The notes below the pieces were generated by a model. That model did not search any database and was not told the origin of the DNA. It saw nothing but the letters and a program-made list of their open reading frames with translations. Shown piece by piece: positions 22,319-36,000 of a stretch of 64,000 nt of DNA. The stretch is taken from assembly GCA_004154925.1 (NCBI GenBank), contig QJNS01000033.1, positions 354,599 through 418,598 of the forward strand. Direction: 5' to 3'. A program made the position numbers and the translations under genes. The first letter of the stretch is position 1. Each line of letters opens with the position of its first letter. Origin of the DNA: Monosporascus cannonballus (taxonomy: Eukaryota > Ascomycota > Sordariomycetes > Xylariales).

Positions 22319-25300
22319 TTAAGATTTTTTGGCGATTTTGTATGAATCAATATATTTAAAATCAAGTTTTTTGCTAGGTTGTTTTATTTGAACGTTTTTT
22401 GTAACGAAAAAAACTATTTCCCCCTTTTCGAAAATTAATCCTTTTAACTTTTTCTGGTTATAATATTTATTTATTTGATTTCGTACGAATTCCAATTTTG
22501 TTTTCATTTTTTGATACAGTTATCGTAGGTATTTTGACGTAAGAATTACTTTAATATTAATTGGATTATCGTTACTCGTTTGTTTATAAACTTTTAAAAT
22601 AAAACCAAAATTTACGTTCGCAGGTATTATTTTAATGTTTTCGTAATAACTGGTATTATAAGCTAGTTATATAATTGGTAATTTTTTTAACCTGTTTATT
22701 TTATTCGTAATTAATATAATATAATAAAGAAATTTCCAAAGTTTAATTTATTCATTTTATCTATTTATTTATTTATAATTTAAATATATTAGATAACTTA
22801 TAATTTCGGCAGATTTATGTTATTAGGCCTTGTTAAAATTTAGATGCGAATATCGATCCTTTATTTAATATAATTTCTATTAATAATTTATATATATTAA
22901 AAATGTATTTAAAGAAAATATATATTAATTGTTCGGTATTTATGTCCTTATGATATAATAAAAAATAAGAAAAATTTGTAAAGCGGTTAACGATTACGAA
23001 AATGCTATTGTAATATATTCCCGTATTTGGATTTTTTGACAAAGAAAATTTAATAATAAAGTTGAATATAATTAAGTGTTATGGTCGCTTTGCAACTAAT
23101 AATAGTTATAACTTTTCGTATGGCTTATGTCGTCGAAACTTTGCTTTAACGCAAATATCGTATTGCCGTATAAATTTTAATACCGTTAATTTTATTTTAA
23201 GAAGGGAATATATACGTTAAAGTCGTTCTAAAGTTTTATGGATCTCTGGATATCCGTATAATTAATATTCGTATATTTCTTATATTAGATTTGTCTAGTA
23301 TTTCTTTAAAATTTGTATTTTATTCGTTTTTTAATTTTTTAGAAATTATCGTTATATTATTAAATTTTCTAATACATATCGAAAAGTATTACCCGAATTG
23401 CCGTAATTTGTCATAAACGTAAATATCCTTTTATAATAATATTAAAAATTATATAATTAATTTTAACGAATTTTTCTTCGAAATCTGGTCGCTTACTTAA
23501 AGTATCTCCTTTGCCGTTCTTTAATTTTTTCTTATGGATAATAACGAAATCGAAATTCGCTAATTCCTTTACGTAGTAAAATTATCGTCTTATAAACTTC
23601 CTAGTCATAATAAATCGGATAAGATTTTGATAATTCATATAAATTTTAATTTGGTATAAGCTTCCATTTAGGAAATACCTAAATTCCCGAAACACCATAA
23701 TAATAATTATAAATTCCTTATTTGGAATACCGTAATTAAATTCGGCTTTTTTTAACTTATATAAAAAGAATATAATAAAATATAATTTGCTTTAATTATT
23801 TCGTTATCCGATTATTACGTTTAATACGTAATCCGAAATATCGGTTTTTAATTTAAGGGGACGGTTTAAATCGTACATAATTAATACTAACTCGTTAATA
23901 ATCGTATTTTTAATATTTTGAAATGCTTTTTCCGTATTTGGCGTTTATTTAAATTCTTTTTTTTTTCGTAAAATTTATTAAAAGTATAATTATTTTGCTA
24001 AAATTTCGAATAAACTTCTTATAATAGTTAGCGAATCCAAGAAATACCTGTACTTCTTTAATTATTGTTAACGTTTATTATTTTGTAATTACAGCAATTT
24101 TCGTGAGGTTTATCTTAATATATTTTAAAATAATAATATGTTCCAGATATTTTATTTCTTATATATAAAATTACTTTTCTTTTACATTAATAAATAACTT
24201 TCCGTTTTATAAAGCTTAAAAAACTTTATAAACGTATTTTGCGTATGTTTTTTTTATTTTCGGAAATATAAAAATATTATTAAAATAACAAATAACGAAA
24301 ATATTAAGGTATTTTTGTAACATATAATTAATTATTCGTTAAAAAATTACTGGTACGTTCGTAAATCCTATTAATATAATTAAATATTTAAATAATTCGT
24401 ATTTCATTTTAAAAGTTATTTTTTATTTGTATTTTTTTTAATCCTAATAAGGTTATATTTATCTTTAAGATCGAATATTATAAATTATTTAGTTCCGTAA
24501 AAACGGTTTTTTATTTCCGTAATTAAGGGTAATAATATTTGATCCTTAACAGTAATATCGTTTAATTGTGAATAGTTAACCATAAATCGTAATTTTTTAT
24601 TTTTTTAACACGAAAAATATAAAATATCCTGTTGGTAATTTTAAAAGTCGAATCTATTTTTTCTGTAACCGATTTTCCAGGTATTTTCTGAAAGTACGTA
24701 ATTCGTTTTTATTAAAGTTATAAATAGGGTAAAACTTTATCGAAAATCTTTTCTTAAAAATTATTTTATAATCTTATTCGTTATGTTCTAATAATTTTGT
24801 ATTAAATATTTTCTTATAAAGCTATTTACATCTATAATATTGTAATAATATATTAATTAAATTTTTTAACTCTTTAAATTATTATTCTTGTTATTCCAGA
24901 TCGTTATTTAATTGTTTTAATTTCGTTTTAATAGTAATAATGATACGTCGTATTTTTTTAATACCTATTTCTTTTCTTATATTTTCTTTCTTTAGGTAAT
25001 AAGGTATTTATCGCATCCTTATGCCTATATTCGTCGTTATTATCGATCGAATATTAAAATCTTAATTTTTCTTCTTTTTATTTATTAATAAGGAATAAAG
25101 CAAATTTTACCCAGCTAATTTTGCCGTTAATTAAAATTCTGTACTGGCGTATTTATAGTAATCTTAAAATTATATCATAATTCCCGAATAGGACGATATC
25201 GAAATTAACCGTCTGGTATTATCCTTTAATAAGAATTTCGAAATAATTAATTTTGCGTATAATTTTTTGGTTATCGTAAACAAATTCCTAACTTTTAGCA

Positions 25301-26560
25301 TTTATCGTTATATAAGATTTTAATTTATATCTTTATGGCAATTTAAGCTTATTAATTATATTTGGTATAATATAATTTCTGCCCAGAATTCCGCAATTTA
25401 CTATTGCAATATATTAATACGTTCCGATTCCTATATTTAACGTAATAAGGTCGTTAACGTTTCCTATTCTCGCGTTTAAAGCCTTTTTTAAGAATTTCTC
25501 TTGATTCCTTTAAGTTTTATTATTTTGCGGCTTTTTTATAAATAACTTTTTTTAATTCCTATTCGAATTTATTAAATTTTATTTATATTTTTATATATAG
25601 CGCGTTAAGTTATTATATCTGTTATTATTGTCGGCGTATTATTCTTTTAAGCCATATTAATTATTATTAGTTTTTTTATAATTCTTTACCTTATTAAATA
25701 CATTGTTTTTTTATGTTTACGATTATATCCCATTATGCGTAATTTTGGCTGTTATTCCAGAGATTTGTTATAAATTAATGTATTTTTTTCTTAATAACTT
25801 TTTTTCTTAGGGATCCGTAATAAATGTTAATTAAAAATGGAAATTCGTAATAATTTTTTAATAATATTTTTTTATCGTACGTTAAATTAATTTTTTTCCG
25901 TTTAATAATTGCATTATTTATAATAATAAAAGGGGTTTTCCTGCGGGTATTACTTTTTTTTAAGCTAATTTTTTATTTCGGCTAATTACTAGATATTTCC
26001 TGGGGTTATGGTTCGAAGCTATCGATATTATTACTTATTATTTTTGTTATATCCGGTACGGTTTAAAAAATCGAATTGCTTATAATATATACGGGTAATT
26101 CGTACGTAAATATGTTATTTCCAGTTTTCGTAATCAGGGTATTTTCGTTATCGACAATATATAATATATATTCTGCCGTATCGATCGGGGGTTCCTGGAC
26201 AAATTTTCTTTATCCAGTTTTAATGTTCGCGTAATTATCCTTATAATGCCTTTTGTTATATTTGCGTTATTTATTAACCCAGCTTTTTGGCTTTTCGTAT
26301 TTTTCGTCGGATTTTATCGTAATAATCCTTATTGGACCTTTTATTTAGGGCCTGATACGTATTTGGCTTGGATTATGTTAATAGTTTTGCTATCGTTTTT
26401 TTAATTGTTCTTAGGCTATCTTTCCGGTATAGGGGTCCAGTTATCCTATCGTGGTTTCTTAGGCTTTTTGCATTTGTAAACTTTATATCCTATTTTGCCA
26501 TAGTTAAAATATTTAATTTAATTCCAATTTTGTTTATAGGTAACGCCAAATTCTATAAGT
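22319..26560 (-). pseudogene. gypsy pol remnant of element C
   Basis: The C-terminal part survives as an open frame of 62 codons at 22319-22507 (ending KLDFKYIDSYKI, former KLDHKYIGPFKI). An integrase core piece of 69 codons lies at 22833-23042 (SIFVIVNRFTNFSYFL, former SILVIVDRFTKYSYFL). The RT N-terminus is at about 24590-24740 (NKNELRTFRKYLEN, then SPAGY-like residues and FFVLKK). The YxDD box reads YFNNIFIF near 24255, with both Asp changed to Asn. A zinc knuckle near 26480-26520 reads NYGKIGYKVYKC, former CxNCGKIGHKxxxC with Cys and His changed to Tyr. The order gag, RT, integrase on the minus strand is clear. Confidence 0.82.
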
Positions 26561-27363
26561 CCTGGCGCCGTTTTATAAGAAGTAAGGGGTGCGTTTTATT
26601 TCTTCCCTTAGTTAAATTTATATTCCGAACGTAAGGCGTATTATTTTTTTATCGTTTTTTAAATTGTCGGTTGTTAATCTTAATTGTTTTTGTGATATAC
26701 CGATCCAGAGCAATTAGTCGCTTAATTCGAATAATTTTATGTTTTATATCGTCCTTTAATCTTTTATAAAATATATTGATAAAAGCGTCGGTTTTGTTAT
26801 TTCCTTATCCGGCCTTAACCGCAAAACCTTTAAAAATTATAACATATTTGGATATAGATCTTTTTTGTCGAAATTATAGGAATTATTAAGCCGTTAATCG
26901 TTTTTTATCTGGATTACCGGAATTATCGCGTATTTTGTTTTTAAAATTGGTATAAGTTAAAAAAATCTTATTAATAAAGTTCTCCTTATTTACTTTTTTT
27001 ACTTTTAGGAAGTTTTTCATAATAAGCTTAAACTAATTAACCGCATTTTTTGTTAAGTATATTTCCATTATTAGAACTATATCCGCTGGGTTATTAAGGT
27101 TTAAGAAACGAAAGTAAATTTGTGCCTAAATTAAGAAAGTTTAAGGGTTGCCTTTTTTATCGTAAGGTTCTGGTTTTTTTAGCTTTATGCGGACGAAAAA
27201 GGGTTAGGCAAACGTAGCCCTATGTTATCGGAATTTTTTTTTCCAGTTTCCGAATCCGAGCCTGAAATTATTAAGTAAGGGTTTCTTAAGTGCTAATTAA
27301 TATTTTAACAGTATTAAATATTGCTTAAAGTTTAGTGGTATTATTAAATAAAAACTTATAACG

Positions 27364-27756
27364 TATAACGAACTATGCGATTTAACCAATTATTAAACCT
27401 TAAGTCGACGGGTTTATATTAACAGAAATATCGTAAGAATCTAAGTAATAAATATAGTAACGTATTACATTTCGTAATACCAAAAATACCTTAAATAACG
27501 ATATTATAATGCAAACAATTGGTATTAATAAGTATTATAAGCTGGAGCTATTTAAACTATGGAATTAATAAATATCTTTATACCTTTTTCTTTTTATCCT
27601 ATCGAGCCTGGCTTTAAAAGCTTTACGATCGATCCTATCGAGCCTGGCTCTAAAGGCTTTACGATCGATCCTGTCGAGCCATCACGTGACTCGACCCACA
27701 TGGCTTAGTTATTGTTGCGACCGTTTCCTGAGGCCGCAGCCCGTTAGGTCATAACA
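27364..27756 (-). repeat. Right (5') LTR of element C
   Basis: Starts TATAACGAACTATGCGA and ends TCATAACA, with the same two tandem units. The outer right end is unmutated, the inner left end mutated. Confidence 0.9.
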
Positions 27757-28199
27757 ATAATAATAATAATAATAATTTCCATGGTTTTTTTATAAAATTT
27801 AAGGAAAATTCGTCCCGGGAGAATTGGGCCTAATAAAATATTACGTATTCTGTTTACTTTTGCGCTTTTCCGATTATACCTGCCGTAAGTTTTATAAATT
27901 AAAAAATAACTTAAAATATTTAAATTATTATCTGGGAAAAACTTTCGTTTATCCGTTAACAAATATTTGAACTATAAATAAATAAATTACGTTAAACGAT
28001 TTACGGATTTGCTTTTGGCGTAGCCATATGTTTTATATATTAACGTAATGTAATTAAATATTAATTTTTTTGTTTTTTCTTATTATAAATCTAATTATCT
28101 GCTAATTATTGCAAAACATTTCTTAAATTTAACTTAATATTAATTTTAAATCCCGAAATAAGCGTTTAAAAATTATGGCTTTTGTAACCCTATGTTTTA

Positions 28200-30620
28200 A
28201 CGCGAATAATTTAACCTTTATTATAAAGGTCGTTATTATTATTTAACGAATTATTTTTTATATAATTAATTTTTTAAAAAGAGTTATTATATAACCCTGG
28301 GAAGATTACTGCGTTTCGGGATTATTAACAAACGATACGTTTTTTACGATTAACAGCGTTCGGGCTTCCGTCTTTTTACTTCCGTATATAATTACTAGGA
28401 AACGTATATAATAAAAATAACGAATTATTTTATTAACCGTTTTAATATATTTATTAAACGGATTAATTAAGAATTTTAATAATACGGAAATTACGTAAAT
28501 TACGTTTAGGCGGATTATTATTATTATATATAAAATAAAACTTACGCGCTTTTAATAGCTTTTAATTTACTTTTTAAACGTTATTCCGGTATTAAAAATA
28601 AATTTTTTAATCCTTAAAAACGTTGGCAGTACGTAAACGCTTCTTATAAGTCTAAAATAAATAACATTTCTTTTAATATAAAAATAGTAAACCAAAAAGA
28701 TTTTTTTTAATTTATCCCGGATTATTCAAATACCTAAAAACCAGTTGGTTTCGCCTTAATTTTTAACTTCATATATTCCCCTTAGCTTTAAAAACAATTT
28801 ATCGGCTTGGCGTTAATTTTTCCGGTAATAGAAAAATATTAAATTATTAATAAAAAATACGAAAACAAACGTACGTTATTTATTAGAAAATAAATACGGC
28901 TTTTTTAAAGATATAATAAACTCCAGTTTTCGTAAGGTAAAAAAACAATTCCCGATATTACAACAAAAATAAATCCTTAAATTTATATAACGTTCGTTCG
29001 AACTTTGCGCATATTCTGCTTTTTTTAAAGCTATTGGGAAAAACGAAAATTATTTTAGTTTATTTTTCGCAAAAAGCATTTAAAAATGTTATTTGGATAT
29101 CGAATTAATAAATTTAAAAGTCGAATTTAATAATTATAACCATAATTATTTTGAAAAATTTAACTGCAAACGTAATAATATAAATATTAATAAGTAAATC
29201 GGCTTTTTGGAAATCGCCGCGCATGTAAATACGTAATTTGCAATATTTTAACCAATTATTTTTATCGAACTTATATATAAAGACCTATTTTAAGGGGATT
29301 ATCTTAAATTTAATTTATATAATCGGTATTTCCTTCCATATTCCGTATTCCGTAAATACCTTAATTTCTTTTTTAACATCCTTTTTAAAAACTTACTTTA
29401 AAAGATATTTTTCGAAATCCTTTCAAAATTTAAACGGCTTAATAAATTAATTCTTATAAATTTTAAATCTGCTAAATATTACGTCCAACTTTTTAATGTT
29501 TTTTTATAATACCCTTATTACAATTACTATATAAAAAGTATAAAGTTTTTTATATTTTTATTTTACTGCGTATTATAATAACAAAAATAATTAATTAATT
29601 TTTTCCTAATTTCGATTTAAGATTAAACATATTTTATTACTTCCGTAAATCATAATAACATTTACTAAATAAGCGCCGCCGTTTTCAATATTATTAAATT
29701 TTTCTTATTTTTACAGCCTTTTACTATTGCGAATAAATATTTACGATTATTTTCCTTTATTTTTCTTGGATATGGGAATACGGGAGGCAAAATTCTTCTA
29801 ATTACCGGAACTTTCCTTACCTATTGGAATCCCAAACCTAACTTTAAATATATATAAATAAGCTAATTTACCTATGGTTCCCGTTAAGTGCATTTCCCGG
29901 AAGGTTTTTTCCGTAATACTTTCCTCGCGGTAAGCCTACGGATATTCCGCGGGCTCTATACTTTTAGCAAACAGTTAAACCTCGGTTTTAACGAGCAGCT
30001 GAACTTCGTTCTTTTAAATGCTTCCCTGGACCTTATTTTCCGAATTAAGAGTACTTTTAAGGGTTAAAAATTCATAATTAATTCCAGTTTTGCTCATAAA
30101 CTCCTTTACCCCCAAGTTCTAACATTCCGGTTAGCCACCCGTCAAATTTTCAAACTTGGAATCAAAATTTTCTGCATTTTTTAAAGTATTACAATTAATA
30201 TATAAATTATCTTACGCGTTAATTATTTCGAAAACTGGATCCTCCTTTTTAACTAAGCTTTTAAAAATATGAAAATTTTATACGAACTTCCGGCTTATAA
30301 TTAAGGTAAACGCCTTTTTTTTTCTTTTTTTAACTAATAAAAAATATCCTTATTAAACGTAATATTACGCATAATAATAACCCTGGAAAATTCGGGCACC
30401 CATATTCGGTAAATATTAAAAATTCGGTACCTTACCAGATATCCAATATAAGTTTTCGGTTTAACTTTTTGTTTTCGCTTATTTATTCCTGTTTTTCGTT
30501 TTTTATTAACGGATACGCTTATACGCCGTATACGAAAATCCCAGATTAATCGGGCTTAAAGTTTACGGTAATTATATTAATTACGGCAGGATTATATTAA
30601 CGGAAATATTGCCTAAATTA
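28200..30620 (-). pseudogene. copia pol remnant of element B (integrase end and RT)
   Basis: On the minus strand a conserved copia block from the integrase C-terminus is seen near 30370-30420 (WIPEFSRVIIMRNITFNKD, former WIPS..KVIRTRDVTFDE). It is followed downstream by a linker (EEDPVFEIINA). The RT N-terminus follows at about 29080-29290: KFDKNNWLKYCKLRIYMRG, then FQKADLLINIYIITFAVK, then FDIQITFLNA. These match the copia pattern of a lysine-rich KARLVVRG block followed by a FDIQNAFLNA-type block. Frames are broken by stops. No intact YVDD box was located. Confidence 0.78.
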
Positions 30621-33201
30621 ACGAACGAATATTTTATTAAATAAGACTTAATCGTAAAAATAATTCGGACTTATATTATATAATTACGTTATTATTTTTA
30701 TTACTTTAAGTTAAAATTTTTTAAGGAAATTTATTTTTAATTTTATTTTAAAATCTTTATTAATTAGTTTTTGGCCTATTCGCTCGTTTTTTTCTATAAA
30801 TTGTTTAATATATAAAAACGAAAACATAAATTTAATTCCTTTTTTAATATATTATGTTTAATAAATTATATATCCGTTTATTACGATTATTTTAATATTA
30901 TTATTTTATTTAATTTTGCAAATAAAAAATTTATATTATTTGCGTACTTAATATTCGAAATCTTTGATAATTCGGAATTTTATTTTTTAAATGCGATTAA
31001 TAATTCAAAAAGCAAAAAACCTTTTATTATATTTGTTTTTAATTATTAGGAATTATCTAAAATTATTATAACCCGCAAAATAATTAAAATAATTTTATAT
31101 AATACGCTAAAAAGGTTTAAAGGCTTAACTTTTTAATAAATATCTTAAATTTACCTAAGAAACGTACGTATAAATATAAACTTTACATTTCCGACGTATT
31201 ATCCTTTTTATAATAACGTTTCTAACGTTTTTAACGAATAATCTTAATGCCGTAAATCCTAAATACCTTAATTTTAAGTACCAAAGATTTTTTATTCCTA
31301 TACGGAGACGTAAGTAATCTCTTAATTACCTTTATAATTTCCTTTCTTTTTTTTATTAATCGTCAAATATATTAAAATTTCAATTAAGTTTTACGAAATC
31401 ATTAATAAAATATTCGAATAAAAAGAAAACGACTTATATTCGAAAGAAGCTAAATTATATAATTATTAAAATTTCGTAAAAATAACATCTTCTTTAATTT
31501 TTCCCATTTTCAAAAAATAATTTAAACTGTAATACCAGATTTTAATTTTATAAAATAAAACTTTTAAAATAATAATAACGTAAAATCTTTTTATTATTAC
31601 CATATCCTTAAATATAAATTTATATTTTAATTTACCAAAAGCTTTATATAATATTCCCTTCATTACTTTTTTTATATTATTAATTGGGAACAAAAAAATA
31701 CTTATTTCCATTATGTCTTCCGTAATGTTAAATATAAAGGTACCGAAAACGAATAAAATTTTAAAATTTATTAAATATTTCGCCCCAAAATTATCGATTA
31801 GAATAAATTAAGATAAAAAATACGTATTAAAATAAATAATAATATAAATCCTCAAAGCTAAATTAAGGAGATTAAAAGTACGTAAATCGATAAACGTTAT
31901 AATAATATTGCCGAATTACATAATAAAAGTAAACGTTAATCGCTTTATAATTTTCCGAATAACTTTTTTTACCGATTATACTTAAACCGTTTACGAATCC
32001 CCTTAATATTCTTTTAATTCAAATAACAAAACTTCCGGATAATTACCTTCATAATCGCAAAACGTAAATAAATGCATTTATTAAGTTCCTATAAATAAGT
32101 TTTGTTTAAGGTAATTAAGCAAAAATATTTATTCTCCTTTTTTATAAACGTACTTAACGGAATAAAACATATATTAAGTTACGATAATATTTTTTTAAAC
32201 TGCAATCTTAGTAATATAATAACGAAAATTCCGGGCTTTTTAATTTCGGCCCTTAATTTGTTTTTATGGCATATAGCCGAAAACTAATCCCTAAGTTTTT
32301 TTAGCCTTATTATAAGCCTGCCAAAAAAATTATCCTTAATAAGGTTAATTAACTTCCGTTACCTTTAATCTGGTACGAAACGTTTTTTAACATCGTTTAG
32401 GAAATCTTTTGCCGTAAACGTCCCTTTAACTTCTTAAAGATTATATATTTTCGCTTTAATATAAATAACGTATTAAGTCTGGTATTATTAATTAGGCTTT
32501 ATATAACCTACCTTAATTATGTATAAGGCTTTACGGTAATTTTCGCGTACCGTCAAAATAGTGCTTAGCAAAAAAGGAGTAAACTAATCCTTTAATTCCT
32601 TAAACAAATCCTATACCGTAATTTTTTTTTGGATAACCAAAATAACTTGGGCGTTTTTGAAAATTTGGCTTTCCATTATTACGTTAATCCATATCTAAAT
32701 ATTAAAATATCGGATATTAATTTTGGAAATTTTTCGTTACTTTTTACGTACGGTTTCTGTAAAACGTTTAATATCTTTATCGCATTTTTTTTCGAAATTA
32801 CCAGGAAATAACTTTTTAAGCTTTTTTAAAAAAGGTTTATATTAAGCAATATTAATATAAAAGCTTTGCCAAAAAGCTAGTATTTCTACATATTACTTTT
32901 TTGCTTTGGCGTTAATTTTTGCAATATATTTCTCGATCGAAAATATTTCCCGAAAACCCGTAAAACGATTCGCATTAAATATATTAAGATTTATAAGGTG
33001 CTATACGCCGCGTAAAACAACGTTAAATCGTAAAAAAAAAACCCAATTAAAATAATTAAAATAATTCTTAAGAAATACGTCCTTAAAAGTAAAATCATCC
33101 GACATATTAATAAGTAATATAATACTTTAAATCAATAAATAAAAAATTACGATTAACTTAATTATAACTATTTTGCGCAATTAAAGTACCGGGCTCATAA
33201 C

Positions 33202-33388
33202 TGTCACAATTAGGCTAATCGCGAAAAAAGGTTACATAAAATGTGGGAAGTAATAATTGTCTGACTAGCCTTAACCTCCAAGGAGCGGTAGCTAGGAAGC
33301 TCTCTATATACTGTGGGAGCGCCGGAATAAGGTTCTTCCGGGTGCTGTAGAACTTGATAACTAACACAGACACCCCTATTCCACGACA
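33202..33388 (-). repeat. Right (5') LTR of element B
   Basis: It starts TGTCACAATTAGG and ends CCACGACA. Here the inner (left) end is the more mutated and the outer end is intact, a mirror image of the left LTR. Confidence 0.9.
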
Positions 33389-33471
33389 GAAAGGAAGGTG
33401 TAAAACTTGGATGAATTCCAGGCGCGAACCCGTATCTTCAGCATATTTAAACCCCACTACATCCGAATCAC

Positions 33472-34944
33472 TTAACCGTTCAGTTCAAAGGTCATTTTCC
33501 TATCTTGGTCGGTCTTATCCGGGTCCGGAAGAAATACCAGACAAGGAGACGGCCTCATGTAACTCATGAGGAAATTTGCTTTGAAGCTTTCGGGAATCCA
33601 GGGGATTATCGATCCGATGATCCGCAGCCACCACGTGTCCATGGCCTCCAGACGCGTGCCATAGTGAGAGAGGGTGACGCACTCCTCCGCCCGGGGCCGC
33701 ATCGCCTGCTCGTATTTAGCAAACACGTCTACGATCTCGCTGGTGCTGGGATTTGGAGATCGCTCCAGCAACGGCACGAGCTCGTTCGCCAGACGATAGA
33801 TGCCCTCACTGGCCGTGTTGCCCCCAAAACCGAGGTTGATAGTCGCCTTTGCAAGACAGGTCAGCTCTCTCTCGTTTCCTTTACATCCGGGCGTCTCTCC
33901 ACAATTACAAGGGAAGAAGGCAACTGACCTTGAATGCTGCGTCCCCCACTAGTAGAACTCTCCCTCCTAAGCTCCAGTCGCTAACGACGCCTTCTTCCAT
34001 AGGGACCATCCATGCAGTCTTACGAGCTCGGTACAGGTCCGCGAATGTATATCCTGGGCCTCCCGCTAGGTTTCCGTACCTCTTCATTGTTTCATCGCGG
34101 TCAGATTCGGAGTATCTAGGGCAATTTGGTGCGACTGTCCGGCCGTCTTCTTTGACAACCAGAGTCCAGAAGACAATCCCTTTCACCGCACAGGTGACGA
34201 GCCCAGAAGCCCCCCTGTAATAGACATTGTTAGTCACCGCATCGTCCAGGAAGCGCCTGCTGGGCTCGTTGAGGAAATGGTTGGTTGAAGTGCCGACTAC
34301 GGCTCTGTAATTCGCTGTAAAAGCTATATGATTATTAATTACTTGTAGAACCCGGAATCTTCACTGCCGCGATACGTACCTCTGACTATGGTATCCGCCC
34401 TTTTAGGGTCGTCATTGGCGAGCGACTCGGCCATTAACTGTCGAACAGTGCTATGGACCCCGTCTGCGCCGATCAAGACGCTGCCTTCAATTTTTTCTCC
34501 GGCTTCCGTTGTTACAACCACTCCATCCCCGGTTTCCACATAACTATGAAGGCCGCTATGGGCTCGAATCTTGGACTTGTCCTTGATGTTGTTGAAAAGC
34601 GACTCAAGATAAAAGCGCCGCTGTATAAACACGAAGGGGCGGCCGGTTCTCTCCGTAAGGATTTTGGGGTAGTCGTTCTTTTCGAACAAATGGCCCTTTT
34701 CATCGTAGTGCCACCGGCGCAAGAGCGGGATCGCGGCGTCTTTAATGACCTGAAAGATCCCCAACTGCTCGAGAACTTTGGAGGTGTGAAACTGAATGGC
34801 TATGGCTGCGCCGAGGTCTGGTGCTATTTCACGTTTCTCAAGCAGGATGAACTCGATCTTTGCCTGCTCAAGAATGTTGGCAAGTGTCAGTCCGACGACA
34901 CTTCCACCTGCGATGATCACTTTGAACAGTTTGCTGTCGGGCAT
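33472..34944 (-). CDS. FAD-dependent monooxygenase, PaxM-type epoxidase
   Basis: The gene is intact, with three exons: 34944-34380, 34314-33929 and 33846-33472. The introns are 65 nt (donor GTACGT, acceptor TTACAG) and 82 nt (donor GTCAGT, acceptor GCAAAG). They join in frame to give 441 residues ending FELNG. The start MPDSKLFKV places the FAD Rossmann motif GGSVVG at residues 13-18 and the ribose-binding Glu at 36 (LLEK). The GADGVHS box lies near 165 and the second flavin motif GDAAFK at 312-317, followed by a glycine-rich loop (INLGFGGNTAS). This is the class A flavoprotein layout of PaxM/LtmM and of the epoxidases of meroterpenoid clusters, which epoxidise the prenyl chain before cyclisation. 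The length is slightly short of the usual 450-480. A hydrophobic stretch (WWLRIIGSIIPWI) near the C-terminus may anchor it. Base use is normal and RIP has not entered it. The exact substrate cannot be told. Confidence 0.88.
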
Positions 34945-35213
34945 TATGATGCCTCCTGCCTTTGTACCTGCGAAATATTTTGACTTGGATGCTTGGAGTG
35001 AGAGTTCTATTGTCTCAAAGAGTGTTAATGGAGGGCGAGTAACGGATCTAAGCTGCGGGTATACTTCCTATGTGTGCAGCGAGGATTGAGGAGCTACTTC
35101 AGTCGTAGCAAGCCACGGGTCGAAGGGAACGGGTGCATCCGTTGGCTTTACTCATCCTTGACGTCAGAATTGAGCCCACAGATAAGCTCAAAGAGCTGCT
35201 TACCCAGCCCATT

Positions 35214-35436
35214 CGCTAGAGGCGAATCTCTTGACCTTCGCCCCAACACAGGCATTGATCAAGGCTTTCTGTGTCCGGTTGTCCGGGTCACCCATTGGGT
35301 TAATAAATGCGAGGAAAGTATTGACGCCCGTTAACCTTGGAAGGAGAGTCGTATAATAGCTATAGTCCCTGACATGAACAGCTCGAGCACCTGCTGGTAT
35401 AATGGCTTCTGGCGGGTTCTGAATCTGTGTTAACAA
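35214..35436 (-). pseudogene. NmrA-like / isoflavone-reductase-like family fragment
   Basis: On the minus strand about 70 residues match the middle of NmrA-like atypical short-chain dehydrogenases: RAVHVRDYSYYTTLLPRLTG, then NTFLAFINPMGDPDN, then QKALINACVGAKVKRFASSE and WAG. The family signature here is usually ..GVKRFAPSEWG. The fragment ends exactly at a good splice donor (GTAAGC, 35208-35213), but no downstream exon is found before the monooxygenase gene. The N-terminal GxxGxxG dinucleotide-binding segment is missing upstream. It is therefore a truncated gene remnant. It lies on the same strand as, and 5' of, the monooxygenase gene, so it may once have been a tailoring reductase of the same cluster (inference). 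Confidence 0.6.
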
Positions 35437-36000
35437 ATGCTTGCTCTAGGTCCCGAAAGTAAAATCCACAAACTGCGCCGTTTTACGTCACAACCTCGTA
35501 TAGAGCTAAGCTAGCGATCACCACATCATCTGGAAATGTCGACGCGCTTTAGGTTAATACGAAGCACTACTTGAATGTTGTCGTCTCCGGCATTTGTAAT
35601 GAGGGAATTTTATCGTCTCCTTGCAGGGACTGCAGGCCTTGATGCGCTCTGTGGAGCAAGATGATCAAGCGGTGTTGCTAAACCTTAATCCGGACTTTTT
35701 TTCTAACCTCTTGAAGTTGTGATTCGATTATGACTACTCTTCTTCCTATGTATGATTTTCTTTGACCGGCTGCAGCTAAGTTATATAAATATGTAACTAC
35801 GAGGTTTTACAGCCACACTCAAAGATAACTAGTCACCTTTTAGACAGAAGTTTAACCCGAGTTTAAGACATCACAGAACGTAAAAACGTACGTTAGAAGC
35901 AATAGTGCCTAGGAGTTTAATGCCAAGTCATTAAGAGTTGCAGCTGAAGCTACTGCAAGATACATTTGGGTTCAAGCCATATATTCCAGACTGAACCATA
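35437..36000. other. Intergenic host DNA, no gene seen
   Basis: GC-normal to mildly AT-rich DNA between the NmrA-like fragment and the TIR element. Short frames only. The last two bases (35999-36000, TA) are the target duplication of the TIR element. Confidence 0.6.

Larger units (their letters stand above)
21030..27756 (-). mobile_element. Ty3/gypsy LTR retrotransposon C, RIP-inactivated
   Basis: The element is 6727 bp with LTRs of about 392 bp and a perfect duplication ataat (21025-21029, 27757-27761). gag-pol reads on the minus strand. An additional gene reads on the plus strand just inside the left (3') LTR. It inserted into copia element B. Elements D, E and F are relatives with the same LTR ends and gene order. 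Confidence 0.9.
19542..33388 (-). mobile_element. Ty1/copia LTR retrotransposon B, RIP-inactivated, interrupted by element C
   Basis: Two 187-bp LTRs bound the element and it is flanked by a perfect 5-bp duplication, gaaag (19537-19541 and 33389-33393). Coding reads on the minus strand, with integrase upstream of reverse transcriptase, the Ty1/copia order. Gypsy element C (21030-27756) lies inside, so the net length is about 7.1 kb, longer than usual for copia. The extra is at the 3' side (19729-21029), including a GC-rich low-complexity block. Its right LTR ends 84 bp from the stop codon of the FAD monooxygenase gene. Confidence 0.9.

Noticed and set aside
26368..26634. 88-codon plus-strand frame with hydrophobic composition
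   Set aside because: It lies opposite the gag zinc-knuckle region of gypsy C, and its hydrophobicity comes from T-rich codons.
29238..29450. 70-codon plus-strand frame
   Set aside because: Antisense to the copia RT region of element B.
33505..33927. 140-codon plus-strand frame
   Set aside because: Antisense shadow of monooxygenase exon 3 and intron 2.
34453..34983. 176-codon plus-strand frame over the monooxygenase gene
   Set aside because: It is antisense to the first exon of the flavin monooxygenase, whose motifs and introns are clear. The frame has no family features.
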